This document shows, one piece after another, positions 21,650 through 34,500 of a stretch of DNA of 64,000 bases. The notes under the pieces are model-generated. The model was given only the letters and a program-made list of their open reading frames with translations, did no database searches and was not told where the DNA came from. How positions within the stretch are numbered: the stretch's first letter is position 1; the number at the start of each line of letters is the position of its first letter. The position numbers and the translations under genes are program-made. The stretch is from Paracentrotus lividus (taxonomy: Eukaryota > Echinodermata > Echinoidea > Camarodonta > Echinidae). The stretch spans positions 46,057,469-46,121,468 of the forward strand of contig CALNVZ010002974.1 in NCBI GenBank assembly GCA_940671915.1, given 5' to 3'.

Positions 21650-21711
21650 TGTAAAGCGCTTAGAGAAATTTTTATAGGCGCTGTATAAATATTGAATTAT
21701 TATTATTTATT
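21650..21711 (+). mobile_element. 3' end of a CR1/L2-like LINE
   Basis: TGTAAAGCGCTTAGAGAAA, then GCGCTGTATAAATATTGAA and an (ATT)n tail. The same 3' signature closes the LINE at 38.9 kb, which retains reverse-transcriptase codons. Only the tail is recognisable here. Confidence 0.6.
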
Positions 21712-22149
21712 AAATTCCTATATTGTTTTCTTATTTGTTTAATTTAGAAACTTTATGTGAAAACTTTTATAGAGTAGTAGAGTAGAATCAGATATTATTT
21801 GGGAAAACTTGTAACATTGGCCTTTTATCAAGCAGAATTTAACATTTCGATCGCGAGAAAAAATAGAGTGTGCAACATTGAATAGAACTTTACTTTTATA
21901 AGGCCGAATCAAACATCTGAAAAGAAGGAATACCAATATATTACTTTTTTTTTTTAAAGCAGATGTTGCTGCATTTATTGATAAATTCAGAAACACAACA
22001 TAATTGATACATACAAAAAAATGTGACAATGAAATTACAATTAAAGAAAGTATAGATTGTAAAACATAGAGAAGTTATAGAGCAAATTAGTTGACATAAA
22101 TGCAGGGGCCAGCTAACATAAGCAAAAAAATGCTTGAAACCCTAGCAGC

Positions 22150-23790
22150 CAGCGGCGTAAATCCGTGTCGAGGAGTGGGGGGGATGAGCGAAAAATTTTG
22201 CCAACTTGTCGCGATTTTGTTTGACATACACAAGTACTAGTCTATACAAGGAACGTTTTTAATATCCATATTAGCATTAGAGAGGGTGCAAATAGAATTT
22301 GTCTTTGAAAAGTAATGCGAGCGCGAAGCGCGAGCCAAAAATTTTAAGCTAAAAATTTGAGATATTGTGCATTAGGCTACAGATCCGATTTAGTATCAGC
22401 GAGCGCGAAGCGCGAGCCGAAAATTTTTAGCTGAAATTGGAAATATTTGTGCATTATAGATCCTATATACAGACCTGCCAACAAAAAAGCGTATTCCGTA
22501 CTTTTTCTATCCTCTTTCGCTTCTTAAGGGGGTACTAAGATCTATAGATGGCTATGAATGCACATCACCATCATGCCATACTACATCGCACCTGTCTTCA
22601 TAGAAAACATTTAATTGTCCAATGAATTGTCTATGTCCCTCATTTATACCAGAACGAATGCCTTTGGTGCAGGGATGACACACTTGTCAAAATGTTTGGC
22701 ATATTTACCTTGTTTTCTATTGAAAATAATTTAATAATAAAAGGTTTTCAGGTCGACAGGTGGATGAAGATTGACATTTTTATGATCTGAATAATTCTTG
22801 ACATTTAATGAGTTTGGTACCCCTTATCCAAATGAAAAATACAAAAATACGCTTTTAGGTTGGCAGTACTGTATATAGTATCCATGAGCGCAAAAAACAA
22901 TAAAATATATATAGCGGAGGTGGCGGAACCGATTAGAAAGTGGGAGTCACGATGGAAAATGGCTTTTTTTTCTGAAAAGAGGGACACTTTAGATCAGAGG
23001 CATATACTTAAAGAGAAATGTATTCGGGAGAGGGAGGGGGTACGAAGAAAATTTGTCATTGAATGTGTGCTTTTAAGAATCTTATTGGCTGCCTTGATTA
23101 CTGTTCATCTTAATAATGATTGAAAAGGTAATGCGAGCGCGAAGCGCGAGTCGAAAATTTTAAGCTTATAATTGGAGATATTTATATATCTGATTTAATA
23201 TCAGCGAGCGCGAAGCGCGAGCCGAAAATTTTGAGCTCAAAGTTTGATTTAATTGTGCATGATATTCCCTTTTTAGTATCTATTTTGAAGATACAATTTT
23301 CATTTTACGTGCAGATGATGCTTTTCAAAGACTGGTGATAAAAACAAATCACAATCTTTGCTATGAAAATTTTGGTACTGCAGCCCCCAAGCCCTCCATC
23401 AACCTAGTCCGTACACAATTACATTCATGTTTTTGATTGTCGAGAACACCCTTTCCAAAGGTTTGTCCCCAGACGAGGAGAGGGATGTATTGGGTTTTGA
23501 CAGACGTGTATCAATCAGATACATTGGATCAAACCTTTTTATTTAGCCTACTGATTGTTACTTAGTGCGAGGTCGCATAGCGACCGAGCAAGAAAAATTT
23601 GGGGTTTTTGGAGTTAAAAAGAGGCACTTTGTAGTATTAAAAGCGCTATTTTAACCAATAATTTTTTTCCATTCTTTCTTGAAAACTGGGGGGGGGGATG
23701 TTTGTACAGGGCATCCCCCCCTCCTCAAAAATCTGGGGGGGGGGATGTATCCCCCCCATCCCCCCCCCGGGATTTACGCCCGTGCTAGCA
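22150..23790. mobile_element. G-rich inverted-repeat element carrying four 19-mer motifs
   Basis: The left end GGCGTAAATCC with a poly-G block and GGATG matches the complement of the right end (CATCC, poly-C, GGGATTTACGCC). GCTAGCAG-like words flank both sides. Inside, the 19-mer GCGAGCGCGAAGCGCGAGC appears at 22317, 22399, 23133 (last base changed) and 23204, each followed within a few bases by AAAATTTT. There is no transposase-like reading frame. Confidence 0.65.
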
Positions 23791-24856
23791 GCTATTAGCA
23801 ATAATAACTGTATAGAATTCTACTTCATCGAGTAAAATTAAACATATTTAAATATATTAAAAGAATGTTTGAAATTATATTGTATAATGTTACACTTGAT
23901 ATAAATGCGATTTTACTATTAAATGTAAATACTACCTGTCTGTTAGTGTTTTATGTTTTTGTTGTAGAAAGTGTCATTCTGTTAACCTTAACACAACACA
24001 AAAAGTCAGTTTTTTGACATGATGATTCTTTCTAAAAATCACTCACATGGTAGCTAATAAAATTACCTATATACACGGCAATATAATTAGATTCTTTCAG
24101 CTCCTCCTGGTTAAAAAAGTATTGATATATCCGAAATAGGTGGAACTTACTTTTTGTGTTGTGTTTATATTTCTATGGTTTGCAGGTTATAGAAAGGGAG
24201 ATCTGACAATACTGGAAAAATATTAAACAAGACGGAAAATCATTTGAGCAAAAAGAGATCTTAGCAAAGAATGTATCTCTAGAATCATACAAAAGGCCAA
24301 AGATAGCATGGCAATCATCCATTGTTTTCCTTTTATGAGTTTCTAAGGTCAGGGAGAAGATTGCGTTCACTGAAGTGTAGAATAGATCGCTTCAGATACA
24401 TTTCTTCCATATTTAATTAGGGCATAACGAATTGTAACCAAATTTTGTTCAGATATACACTTATCATAAGTTGGCAATTTGTTGTAAACCTATTCTAGTA
24501 TTTAATGATTATCATATTCTATAATGGTCTGCTACGGTATGTATTTATATTATCAAGTTGACTAAATTTGCATGATACCATTTTACTTGGAATGATGACT
24601 ACTCATATTTTTAAAAAATTATTACGTACAAAATAATCTTGTAAAGTGTAAATAGTTGATTTAGCGAAGTACACTTTGAAGATTATTTTATGATTATTAG
24701 TCATATGAACTCTTAACGTTTATCGTTGTTATGTTTACATTCTGAAGTTTGTTTGCTAAAAGTTAAAATATACATGTTGACGAATTATATATCACTTGGA
24801 AGAATATCTTGTGATAATTGATGATAAGAACTATATTCATGTTTAATAATATCTTA

Positions 24857-25146
24857 CAAGCGCGGCGATTTCATGTCACAAATGGGGGGGGGGGGGGGGC
24901 GGAATCACCAGAAAGTGAAAAATTATACACTAAAAATTCGCATACTTTGCACATTATGTAGAAACTAATGAAAATGTTTGCGAGCGCGAAGCGCGAGCCG
25001 AAAATTTTGTCTTATAATAACATTTAGTATTGTATTTGACTTACATTTTACCTCTTTATTAGCTTCAAAAGCTAATCATTACATAAAAATATGTTAAGCT
25101 TTAAAAATCGAGGGGGGGGGGGCACGTCCCCCGGGATCGCCGCCAG
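24857..25146. mobile_element. short G-rich inverted-repeat element with one 19-mer
   Basis: Left GCGGCGATTTCATGTCAC then poly-G; right poly-G, then CCCCCGGGATCGCCGCC. The 19-mer lies at 24980 followed by CGAAAATTTT. It looks like a smaller relative of the 22.2-23.8 kb element. Confidence 0.6.
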
Positions 25147-25189
25147 TGATATCATAGTAACATAAAGTCTGATACTGGGAAGCGTGATT

Positions 25190-27300
25190 ATTTCCTGTGC
25201 ATTTTTATGAGTAGAATAAACCCTTCTTTATCGATATAATGTAAAAATATACAATATTCTGTTTGCAAGGAAGTGTATTTTATTATTATTATTTTACCCG
25301 AATTAAAAGACATAGAAAGATATGATAATAATATAAAATAACTCGGGAGAATATATTCTTGTTCAATATGGTAAATGCTCCATGCGGATTGTATATAGAT
25401 GAAGACCATGTTGGACTTGCAGTTTTGGGGCACTTATAAGGAAAATGGGGGGGGGGTGCTGAGTATCTACAAAGTGCAGATTTATGATGTTCCTCAGGTG
25501 TAAGTGGCAGGGAAGATCTGTAAATCAATGAGGGGGATTTAATTTGCACTATGAATATTTGTACTATTTCTAGTTTTTACTATGTATTTTCAATGATGAA
25601 ATTGTGAAAACATCAATGAATAGTGTAATTGTCCTTCGACAAGTAAATAACTGAAATGGAAATTAAATTAAATAAAACTAACTATATTTGTATGTGTTTT
25701 GATATGCTTATGATATTTGCTGAGAGCTGGAGGGATGTTACACCTGTTTAAAAAAAATGTTCCTAAAAAACCCAAACAAACAACAAACAAAAAAAGTTCC
25801 TGCAACAGAGTCTCGAGACACCTGTAATCTTGCTGCACAATAATTGTTATTTACAGTAAATTACCGAAAACGGTATATAGGGTATGAAACCTTACGAATT
25901 TCAGTGATATTTCCCCCCCCCCCCTTTTTAAAAATAGATCTGTTGTTTTAGTATTGCAGAAAATCTGTTATAATTTATAGAATGATTCTGTAATTTTTTT
26001 CCTGCAAATCTTCTGTTTTTTTTTAAAATATCTTTTAATATAGATAGTTTAATTAACACTGTAAAATATAATTATACATGTATATTAACAGGTTTTTGCA
26101 GGAAAATAATAATCCTCATAAACATGACGTATAATCTGGTAACAAATAGGCTAGCGCGAAACGCAAGCGGACATTTTCGATACGACTGACCTGAAAAAAA
26201 TATTTGAATCGTTTTCAGGAAAACAATACAATAACTTTTGGGAAAACTTATGCAAGCGCGAGTAAATATTTTACACTATGTATATTGAAGGCAGTGAAGT
26301 TTAAGATCAATTTAGCGTCCCCTATAATTTTTATTTTAGGCCAATATGGTGCCCGGCATGTCTAGGTTTGAAATCAAACTGGCAATCTTTAAGTTGAAGA
26401 TCGATTTGACGCCCCTAATTTTAAGACCAATTCCGCACACCCCGAGTTTATAATCGCCCCTTTCTTGATCTTGCCCATTTCCCCCTTTCTCATTTTATTT
26501 TTTTCCCCATTTTTTATTATTATTATTATTTTTTTTTTGGGGGGGGGGTGGGGGTGGGGGTTATTTTCCCCCTTTCTCCTCTATAAGCGCCCCCTCTGCG
26601 CTGCGCCCTTTGCACCCACCGGGGGGAGGGGGCATGGCTTAGTCCCAAGCTTCTCGTTTTAACAGGAGTAGACTGGATAAGAACAACTCATCGTATGACT
26701 CACGGGAATCAAGTCTGGCTCTCAAAAGTATCTTCATGTTACCGTCATTATCAAAACTTTAAGACCACCTAGAAATTTGTGTGTATAGTAAATGTATTAG
26801 GCATATTCTTATTGATAATTTTGTTTGACTGCGAGTCATTTCATGAAACTTGATGTACACCTTTATGAGGTCATTGACTAACACGAGCTCACTCCGTATT
26901 GCATATAAGCTTTTCTTTTCATTGGCATAATTTCCTTCTATCTTGTTCTCACTGAAGCATGATACATCAGGATTTTTGTAGAAATAATATCCGACATAAT
27001 CCCAGAGATATATGGACAGTATATTCCAGAATATAATTTTCACGTGGTCTTATAATGATGGTACATTCCACTCCCATTAGAATGAGGTGCTTGGGACCAA
27101 GCCTATTACATCGTTATAACAAATTCTTATCATACCGCACACTGAGGCACTAAGACATGTGCAAATGATTTTTTTTCCCTCATGTTTTAACAAGATCTTT
27201 TTGTATCCATGCTCATTTTAACAGGAGTAAACTGTATCAAGTTCGTACAATTGATAACCAAAGCAATATTGCAACAGAAAGAAAGAAATAAATAATAAAG
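25190..27300. other. intergenic, no gene seen
   Basis: AT-rich sequence with a degenerate 19-mer (26148-26166), a poly-T/poly-G block (26520-26560), and two copies of a TTTTAACAGGAGTA phrase at 26658 and 27215. I find no coding segment. Confidence 0.5.
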
Positions 27301-28076
27301 GGAAAATTCAAAGGAACAAATATGGTAAGAAACAGTTCAACAAAAAATCTTAAATTGTTATAACAGAGTATTTAATAGCTTGATTTACATCTTGAATTGT
27401 ACACAAAATTATATTCTTTAGGACGTTGTTGCATCTTAAGAAGTTGAATGTTAACTACACAGCATCTCCAAAATCATTCATTATAAATGTAATGATCAAT
27501 AAGTGAAAAACATACCAATGCTGTAAATAAACAAGTCATTGCCTTACAACTTGTAGCAAACAGAGGAGTCCTTTTTAGGGGACAGGTTTACAAGATGAAA
27601 AGCACTTCAATACTTCACTTTCTTCATAACAAAATAATGCATGTTAAATACAGAAGACCTTATGCATCGTCATCACACCACCATCTTAGAGGCTGAGGCT
27701 ATTGCCTTGCACGCATTTGGGATCTGTAGCTGGCGCATCTCTGACAACTCTGTTAACGCATATTCCTATATCCTCTGAGGGAGGGCGCTATGAGATCATG
27801 ATGTCATATGCATAAGGTCTATAGAACATGCTGTGTATTCATTCCTTTCAAATCCTACACATCTTACTTCATCTGCATTTCACATTTACAATGGAACCAA
27901 GAAAATGTTTTGTTAAAAGCGCTAAGATAAAGAAGATATCGAGAATTAAACGGCTTGTCAAATCACTTCCACTCTAATAAAATCTTGTTACTGATTAATA
28001 AACACATATTTGCATGCAGGTGTTATTTTGACCAAAGGAATTGTCTTGCTATAAGAAATGTTATTAGATCTGGAGA

Positions 28077-28213
28077 GTGTTTCACCAAGTCATTCTTAAA
28101 GTTACCAATGACTTTACAAATGACTGGAACACATTCTTAATCACTGAGCATGGGAGCTGATCACCAGTTGTTCGTAAAGTCATGCGTATCTTATAAATGA
28201 CTTGGCGAAACAC
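28077..28213. mobile_element. palindromic MITE with GTGTTTCACCAAGTCATT ends
   Basis: GTGTTTCACCAAGTCATT at the left matches the complement of AATGACTTGGCGAAACAC at the right with one mismatch. AAAGT/CATTGG-type internal words also repeat in inverse order. Confidence 0.75.
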
Positions 28214-28761
28214 AGTGGTCATTATAATGGGAGTAGATTGTATAGATAATATTGCAAAATTTCACAAAAGTTAGTACAAATTTGACTAAAATAAAACACA
28301 TATTTACCTGTAAAAACTTTCTTTTTTAATAGTAAGAACAAAAAGCAAATAGAATTATAATTTTTTGGACACTGACAGATCAATATAAATAGGTACAGAC
28401 AAGGAAGCTAAACAGATAATATACACCTTTCAAGCATTTTAGAACCTTTAGCTTGACATACAAATGTTTAGAGTTTCCAGACAGTTATGTGCTTTCTCTA
28501 CTAACACTGGATAATGCAATTACAACAATTACTGCAAAGTTGATATCAGATAATTCTAGGTAACTTTTAAAACTACCGTTTCATACTTCAGTATTAGCAT
28601 GGATCTCTTAAAAAGCTTCTTTAATTCTGTGCCAAATTGAAATGATAGATTCGGATATTAAGATTGTTGAATTCGTCATGAGCAAAAGACAAGAAAAAAC
28701 AAAACAAAAGAGAGATGACTTTAACCTCACAATGACACCATACTGAACAAATTTTATATTC

Positions 28762-29351
28762 TTAAAGGGGAATTATCCCCTCAGAGAAATTTAGCTTCAG
28801 TGAATGGAGACAAACCCCAAAAACATATTGGGAAAGTTTCAGAAAAATCAGGCAATGAATAAGAGAGATATGAATTTTTAAATTTTGAGATCACTAATGA
28901 TATGGAGATCCTCCAATTGGCAACGCGACCATGATGTGTGATGTAATGCAGGGAGATCTTTCCCATATCTATTGTACACATTGTACTAAAATCCTCTTTT
29001 TTCGTGATTCTAAAGGGAGAATAAAGAATCTTTTTATGGGATGACTTGTAAATATATGAAAGTCATAATATATCATGAAAAGAAAAGCTGTTTTATCATT
29101 AGAATGAAAATAAAGAGACATTTTGAAGTTTTTGTGCACACCATATGGGGAGTTCTCCCTTTGTGACATCACAAATGGTGACCACGTTGCCAATGGGAGA
29201 TTTCCTATGTCATTAGAGATCTCAATATTCAAATACTCGTAACTTTCTTATCATTTATCCGATTTTCACCAAAGCTTCACTAATGTGCTTATTTGATTTT
29301 TTCTGCATCCACAGTAAGCCAACTATCTACAAAGGGACAATTCTCCTTTAA
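28762..29351. mobile_element. 590-bp foldback element
   Basis: Left TTAAAGGGGAATTATCCC and right GGGACAATTCTCCTTTAA are inverted copies. The arms stay similar inward: TTTTGAGATCACTAATGA pairs with TCATTAGAGATCTCAATA, and CCAATTGGCAACGCGACC pairs with GGTGACCACGTTGCCAAT. There is no coding capacity. Confidence 0.75.
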
Positions 29352-31365
29352 TCTTGGATGTCATGTACACTTTCCCTATCTTCCAAAACCAAAGCCTGCA
29401 CTTACATCTCAGCTAACATTAGCCCTATTACATTACTACATGTACAAACTTATCAAGTCATTAATTTCAATAACATATAAAATATCTTGAAAAAATATAT
29501 ATATTGAAAACAACAAATCATAATTTTTTCAACTTATAACAAATAAACAATAAGCAAATTTCATCATTTACACAGAAATTTGTTTTATCTGAACTGTTTC
29601 TTTGCTTACTACTTCATAAAATTCTAAGAAATAAAGATGTCATACAAAGAACATGAGTGAAGTTTCATATCTACATGCAATCACATGTATTGTTACTCAG
29701 ATTATACACAAAGTATTAATAAAAAAAAGAAAAGAAAAAAAGAAAGAAAAAGAAAGGTATGCTTCATGAACAGATGAGATATAGGGAAAATATACACAAG
29801 TATAAATACAAGTAAGCTTCTGTACATAAACTAATCACATTTAATCATAGATACATAATAATTTCATTTTGATTGAATTATCAACAGCATAAATACTATA
29901 TAATTAGAAAAGAATTGATGTCTCAGCCTTGTTTCTGAAATATATCTACCTCTAAATAACTCAATTAAATATTGCAAAAGAGTGAAGGGTAGAGGGAAAT
30001 GTACAACAGAGAGAGAAAAACTAATAAAACTACAGCAAACATAGCAAGAAAATAATTAACACAGTCATTGATTTGTAATTTAGTTGTACGTTACAAAAGA
30101 TATCACTCACTGAATCATATAATACTGATCATTACCAATTACTTTACAAGAAAAAAAAAGAGGAAACATTTATATTGGTTAATTTATGTTGATATATTCA
30201 TTGGTTACAAATTTAGTTGTTGTTATGGGGTATAAAGAGGGGAGTATTGCAACAACAAATAGATGATGAAGCAATAGTTACCATGAATTCCGATAAAGAT
30301 GATATTTACTAATACAGCATGGTTTATAAGGCGTTTGTTTTTGGTACAGAAAAATATGTATGAAATTGAGATAAGAGACAAAAAAGATAGAAACACAGAA
30401 TTAAGAGAGGAATGTACGGGAGCAAGGAAAGAAGGGAAAATGTTAAGACAGAAAGAGAGTAAGAGAGCAAGAGAGAGAGAGAGAGAGAGAGAAGGAGAGG
30501 GAGAGGGAGAGAAAGAGGGAAAGTGGAGCAGAGAACTGGATAAACAGAGACAGAATAAAAGAAGCTCCAACTCGCATCATCTTAGCTACAAAGGGGTGTA
30601 TGGGTTGTACTCTACCCAACATAATAATATGAATCAAAAAGCCTTATAGGATAAACATTGTAAATGCCGTGGTGGGATCAAACCCATGACCTAAACATAC
30701 CCTACCCATCTCATTTAAAGTCACTGAATATATATATATATCCTTACAAACAGTATATAGTCACCAAGTACAATACACCCAAACCCCACTACTATACCAA
30801 ACACCAAAGTCACTATATACCCCAAACCCAATATAATACAAGCTGCTCCGGTAACCTTTTTCCCATGCATGAGCACAAAATCATTACAATGACCAGGTAG
30901 TAAGGCTGCAACCTAAAAAGAGGTCAAGCTATAAATTAAAGCAAACAATTTTACTCTAGTCCTCTGCAAGACTGAGCAGGCCTCTCATAGTAAATCCTCG
31001 CCCCCAGACAGAGAAAAGATACTGTATAAACTGTCATTTTCATGACAAACAACTTCCCCAGTTATTTATACATTTTGAACCTTTGGCACATGCATATTAA
31101 ATATAAATGAGCATATTTTCATACATGTATGGTGTTAAATTCCTACTGGTTATCAGACTTACAAATACCTAGAAATAAAACCCTCATGAGAATAACAGTT
31201 CATACAAGTGAGGACTAAGGCCGAATATATTCAGGCCGAGGTCTATGGGAAATACATGTTATAGCCAAATTAGCTCATCTCCAACATGTTTAGTCATACT
31301 TGACAGAGATACTCTCAGACAAAATGTCTTCATACACAGAAATGACTGCAGTCAATATCGTCCCC

Positions 31366-31567
31366 TCAGTCCATCTTCAGATTGATGTAAATATATCGGA
31401 TGAAACGTAGTGAGGCGAAGAAGGATACAGTACCGAGCATCAGGAAGAAGATATAGCAGAATAGAAGTGTGTAGCCAAAGAACTCAATGGTTTGTAATCC
31501 TCCTGACATACTAGAGCGCTTGTTGTAATAGAAGATGGCATACAGGAACACAAAGCCTCCTGTGGAC
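31366..31567 (-). CDS. TM9SF1: TM9SF1 exon 14: last membrane segments and stop
   Basis: Reads [40 protein letters not shown] and ends YINLKMD. TGA at 31368-31366. Confidence 0.96.
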
Positions 31568-34500
31568 CTGTATAGAGAGGAGACAAAGCACAGTTAGATC
31601 TTAATGGTCACATATTCATGTAAATTACAATTCTACATTCATTCATATTTCCATTCAATTCATAACCAAGAAGGGGTCATGTTTTAAGGCTGAAAGTGCA
31701 GTTTTCTTTTTTACAAACTTTGCTGCATGATTATGATGTGATAATTAATTGAATTAACATAATGTGCCCTGTAAAATACAAGATATGATCAATCTTATGA
31801 TTGATACCAATCGTAAGTCTATGGTTAAACCGTGTAAGAGTTGCAATCAATCACAAGATTTATCTTATCTCTTTGTGTTACAGGGCACTATTCACATACA
31901 TTGTTGGCTGGAAAATTTGTCTACGTCCTTGAACCTGTTTTATAATAAAGAATGCTACTCACCCTGCACTGAATATAGACCTCCACCACCACCTATAGTC
32001 TTCATTGGATAGTTGGAAGTAGGTGAGTGCAACAGAAATACAAGCCGTCACACTCAGCAAAATAGCATACACTACAAACAATATACCATATAGGGTATAC
32101 TGCTCTCGACCCCACAGAGTTGCAAAGATGTAATACAGCTCCACTGAGATAGCACTGCACAAATAAGAACAACAATATACAGTTAGGTAACACATTATCA
32201 TAAAATGGATATTGTTTCTCTGTTATTTTATTTTCCAGTCTTGTATTTTGAATATGCTTACATACACTGACACAACAAGTACTGACATGACACTTGTACA
32301 ATAGTCTCAAAATGGTAAAAATTTATTTAGTATTTGAAATGAATTCAATATTTCGGTCATTTTGTCTCTGACGAAGATTCTGCTAGGATCGAAAGCTCAG
32401 GCTCCTTTTGACTTCATTCGAATTCAATATTTCTGATATTTTGAGCTACAAATATATGAGTTTCTGTCTTACGTCCCTCTTCTAAAAGTTGAATGATTCT
32501 TAACCACATCCATTGGAAGGAACACATCATTCCCCAATTTTATTTTCACTGCGCTTCTTATGTGACACAGACGAGCAGTATTTCTGGCTGATGCGAGTTA
32601 TTCCAAGAATAAATAAATTCTATCAAATCAAATCAATAGCTCCAAGACCAAACACAAAATGATATTAGGCCTACTCCTGATAGATGTATTGCAAATAGTT
32701 ACTCATGGCTACACTCTTGGTTGCTTTCTGTTTATTATGCATCCCCTCATTGGTTAGATCACGCTCAGGGGATGGACGCCATTGATCTGTCTATAAATAA
32801 AATTCTGGGTTAAATACAGGACGCTCTTTGAATTTAACTGTGACTTATAGTCATGGTTGAATCCATAGGAAACACCCAGTTTTTTGCGTGTTGGCGACGT
32901 GAAAGAATATCACTTACCTGAAAGGCAGGAATCCACCCACAATGCAATGCATGATCCAGGAGCGATACCACGGCACAGAGGGGATTTCCCTTGCAATGTT
33001 TTTAGTCCTACATGGTGCATCAAACCCATCGGCCATGTTCTTACCCATAATACCTCCCATTACTGTCAATGGGAATCCAACTGAAATGGAATGGAAGGAA
33101 TACAAGGAATAAGACACGAATACAGAGAATACGTCAGAATTTAGGGAATCCAACTTAAGGGATTGTAAGGAATAAAACCATATCTTTACAGGTGGAACTA
33201 TAACTTTCAAAATAGAGAGAGGAAAAGGTGGCCTTAAATATCTGTTCACAGGAAAATATAAATTGTTCTTGTTATTTCTATGTCAGTACAAATAAACTTT
33301 AGAATTTGAGTGCAATCAGAAAACTTTTGAGCTGCTACCTGGTTTAAAATGTCACACTAACATGAGTTGGTAATAGACGTTAGCCCTGAACTTTTATACA
33401 GTTGTCTTCAAATGCATAACACATTCTAGGCTCGTTATAATGGGAGAAGACTGTTTAAATAACAAAATGGATACATTTTAAAGAACCTTGTCTGTAAAGG
33501 TAAAGCATCAACAGTGCTTTTACTATTGATAGAGAGAAATATTTACCACAGATCCATATCATGAGTAGTAATAGAACTGTTGTGAAAGGTAGAGCCATTG
33601 TTGAATCCCAATACAATGCTACAGAGTTCACTATACTCCAGATGATAAATGATGGTACTGCCAAATCAAACAAAACAAAAGACATCTTAATAACCAAGCA
33701 ATGTTAACCTGAAATTCTCACTTTCACAAACACTGATCATATTTGAACGACAGTATCACTAATCTTAGAAGAAAAAAAAAATGTGCAAATTGCGCATCAT
33801 AAAATTTTCACTTAAATATAAGGTGACAGAAATGAAAAGATCACAATAAATGGTACAGTTATCCACACACAATTTTTCCCAAATAGTAAAAAATCTCCGA
33901 AATCTGAAATGTTGTGTACATGTGAAATACATGGATCATTGGACTTCTCACTCATTGTAAATTATGTGTTTTCTATTTTGTTCATAAAATTATTAGAGTT
34001 GGATCCAGGGCCCTGTAACACAAAGGTTTGGGATCAATTGTAAATTTGAAAGATCTACTCTGGTTGGTTGCTGGTCAGTCTTTTGAACCACAAGCATGTG
34101 CAACAACGATCTTGTTTGACTATTGCCATTTTGCAATTGATTGCAAACCTTTGTGTTACAGGGCCCTAATTTCTCCTGACACCTGCTTGTGTACTTTCCT
34201 AAATTTGTTAATGAAGATTTCACACTCGTAGTATTTCACACTTTGTAGTATTTCTTGTGCAAAATAAAACCTGTCAATCAAACTTTGTCTGACAAATTGT
34301 TATAACATTCTCGCGACTGTCAATTAAAAGTTATCTTGAGGTTATAAGGCCGAGGTTATGTTGTCGCCACTTGCATTCTCACAACATAGGCTTTGACCTG
34401 GGCTTTGTAACACAAAGGTTTGCAATCAATCGCAAAGTGGCAATAGCCAATTAGATCACAATTGTTGTTGCATGCGCTTTTTGTTCAAAAGACTGACCAG

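Larger units (their letters stand above)
27300..31365. other. downstream of TM9SF1; possible long 3' UTR plus repeats
   Basis: No coding frame with recognisable content on either strand. The sequence directly after the TM9SF1 stop is A-rich on the + strand. I could not fix a polyadenylation site, so the transcript end is unknown. It contains two foldback elements, a GA microsatellite and a B-box-like word (30671-30684, minus strand). Confidence 0.4.

Noticed and set aside
30223..30649. 115-116-codon frames on both strands
   Set aside because: They are driven by the GA microsatellite (Arg/Glu and Ser/Leu runs).
30660..30745. B-box-like word on the minus strand suggesting a tRNA or SINE
   Set aside because: There is no acceptable A box at the right distance and no cloverleaf, so it was left as a chance or heavily decayed match.
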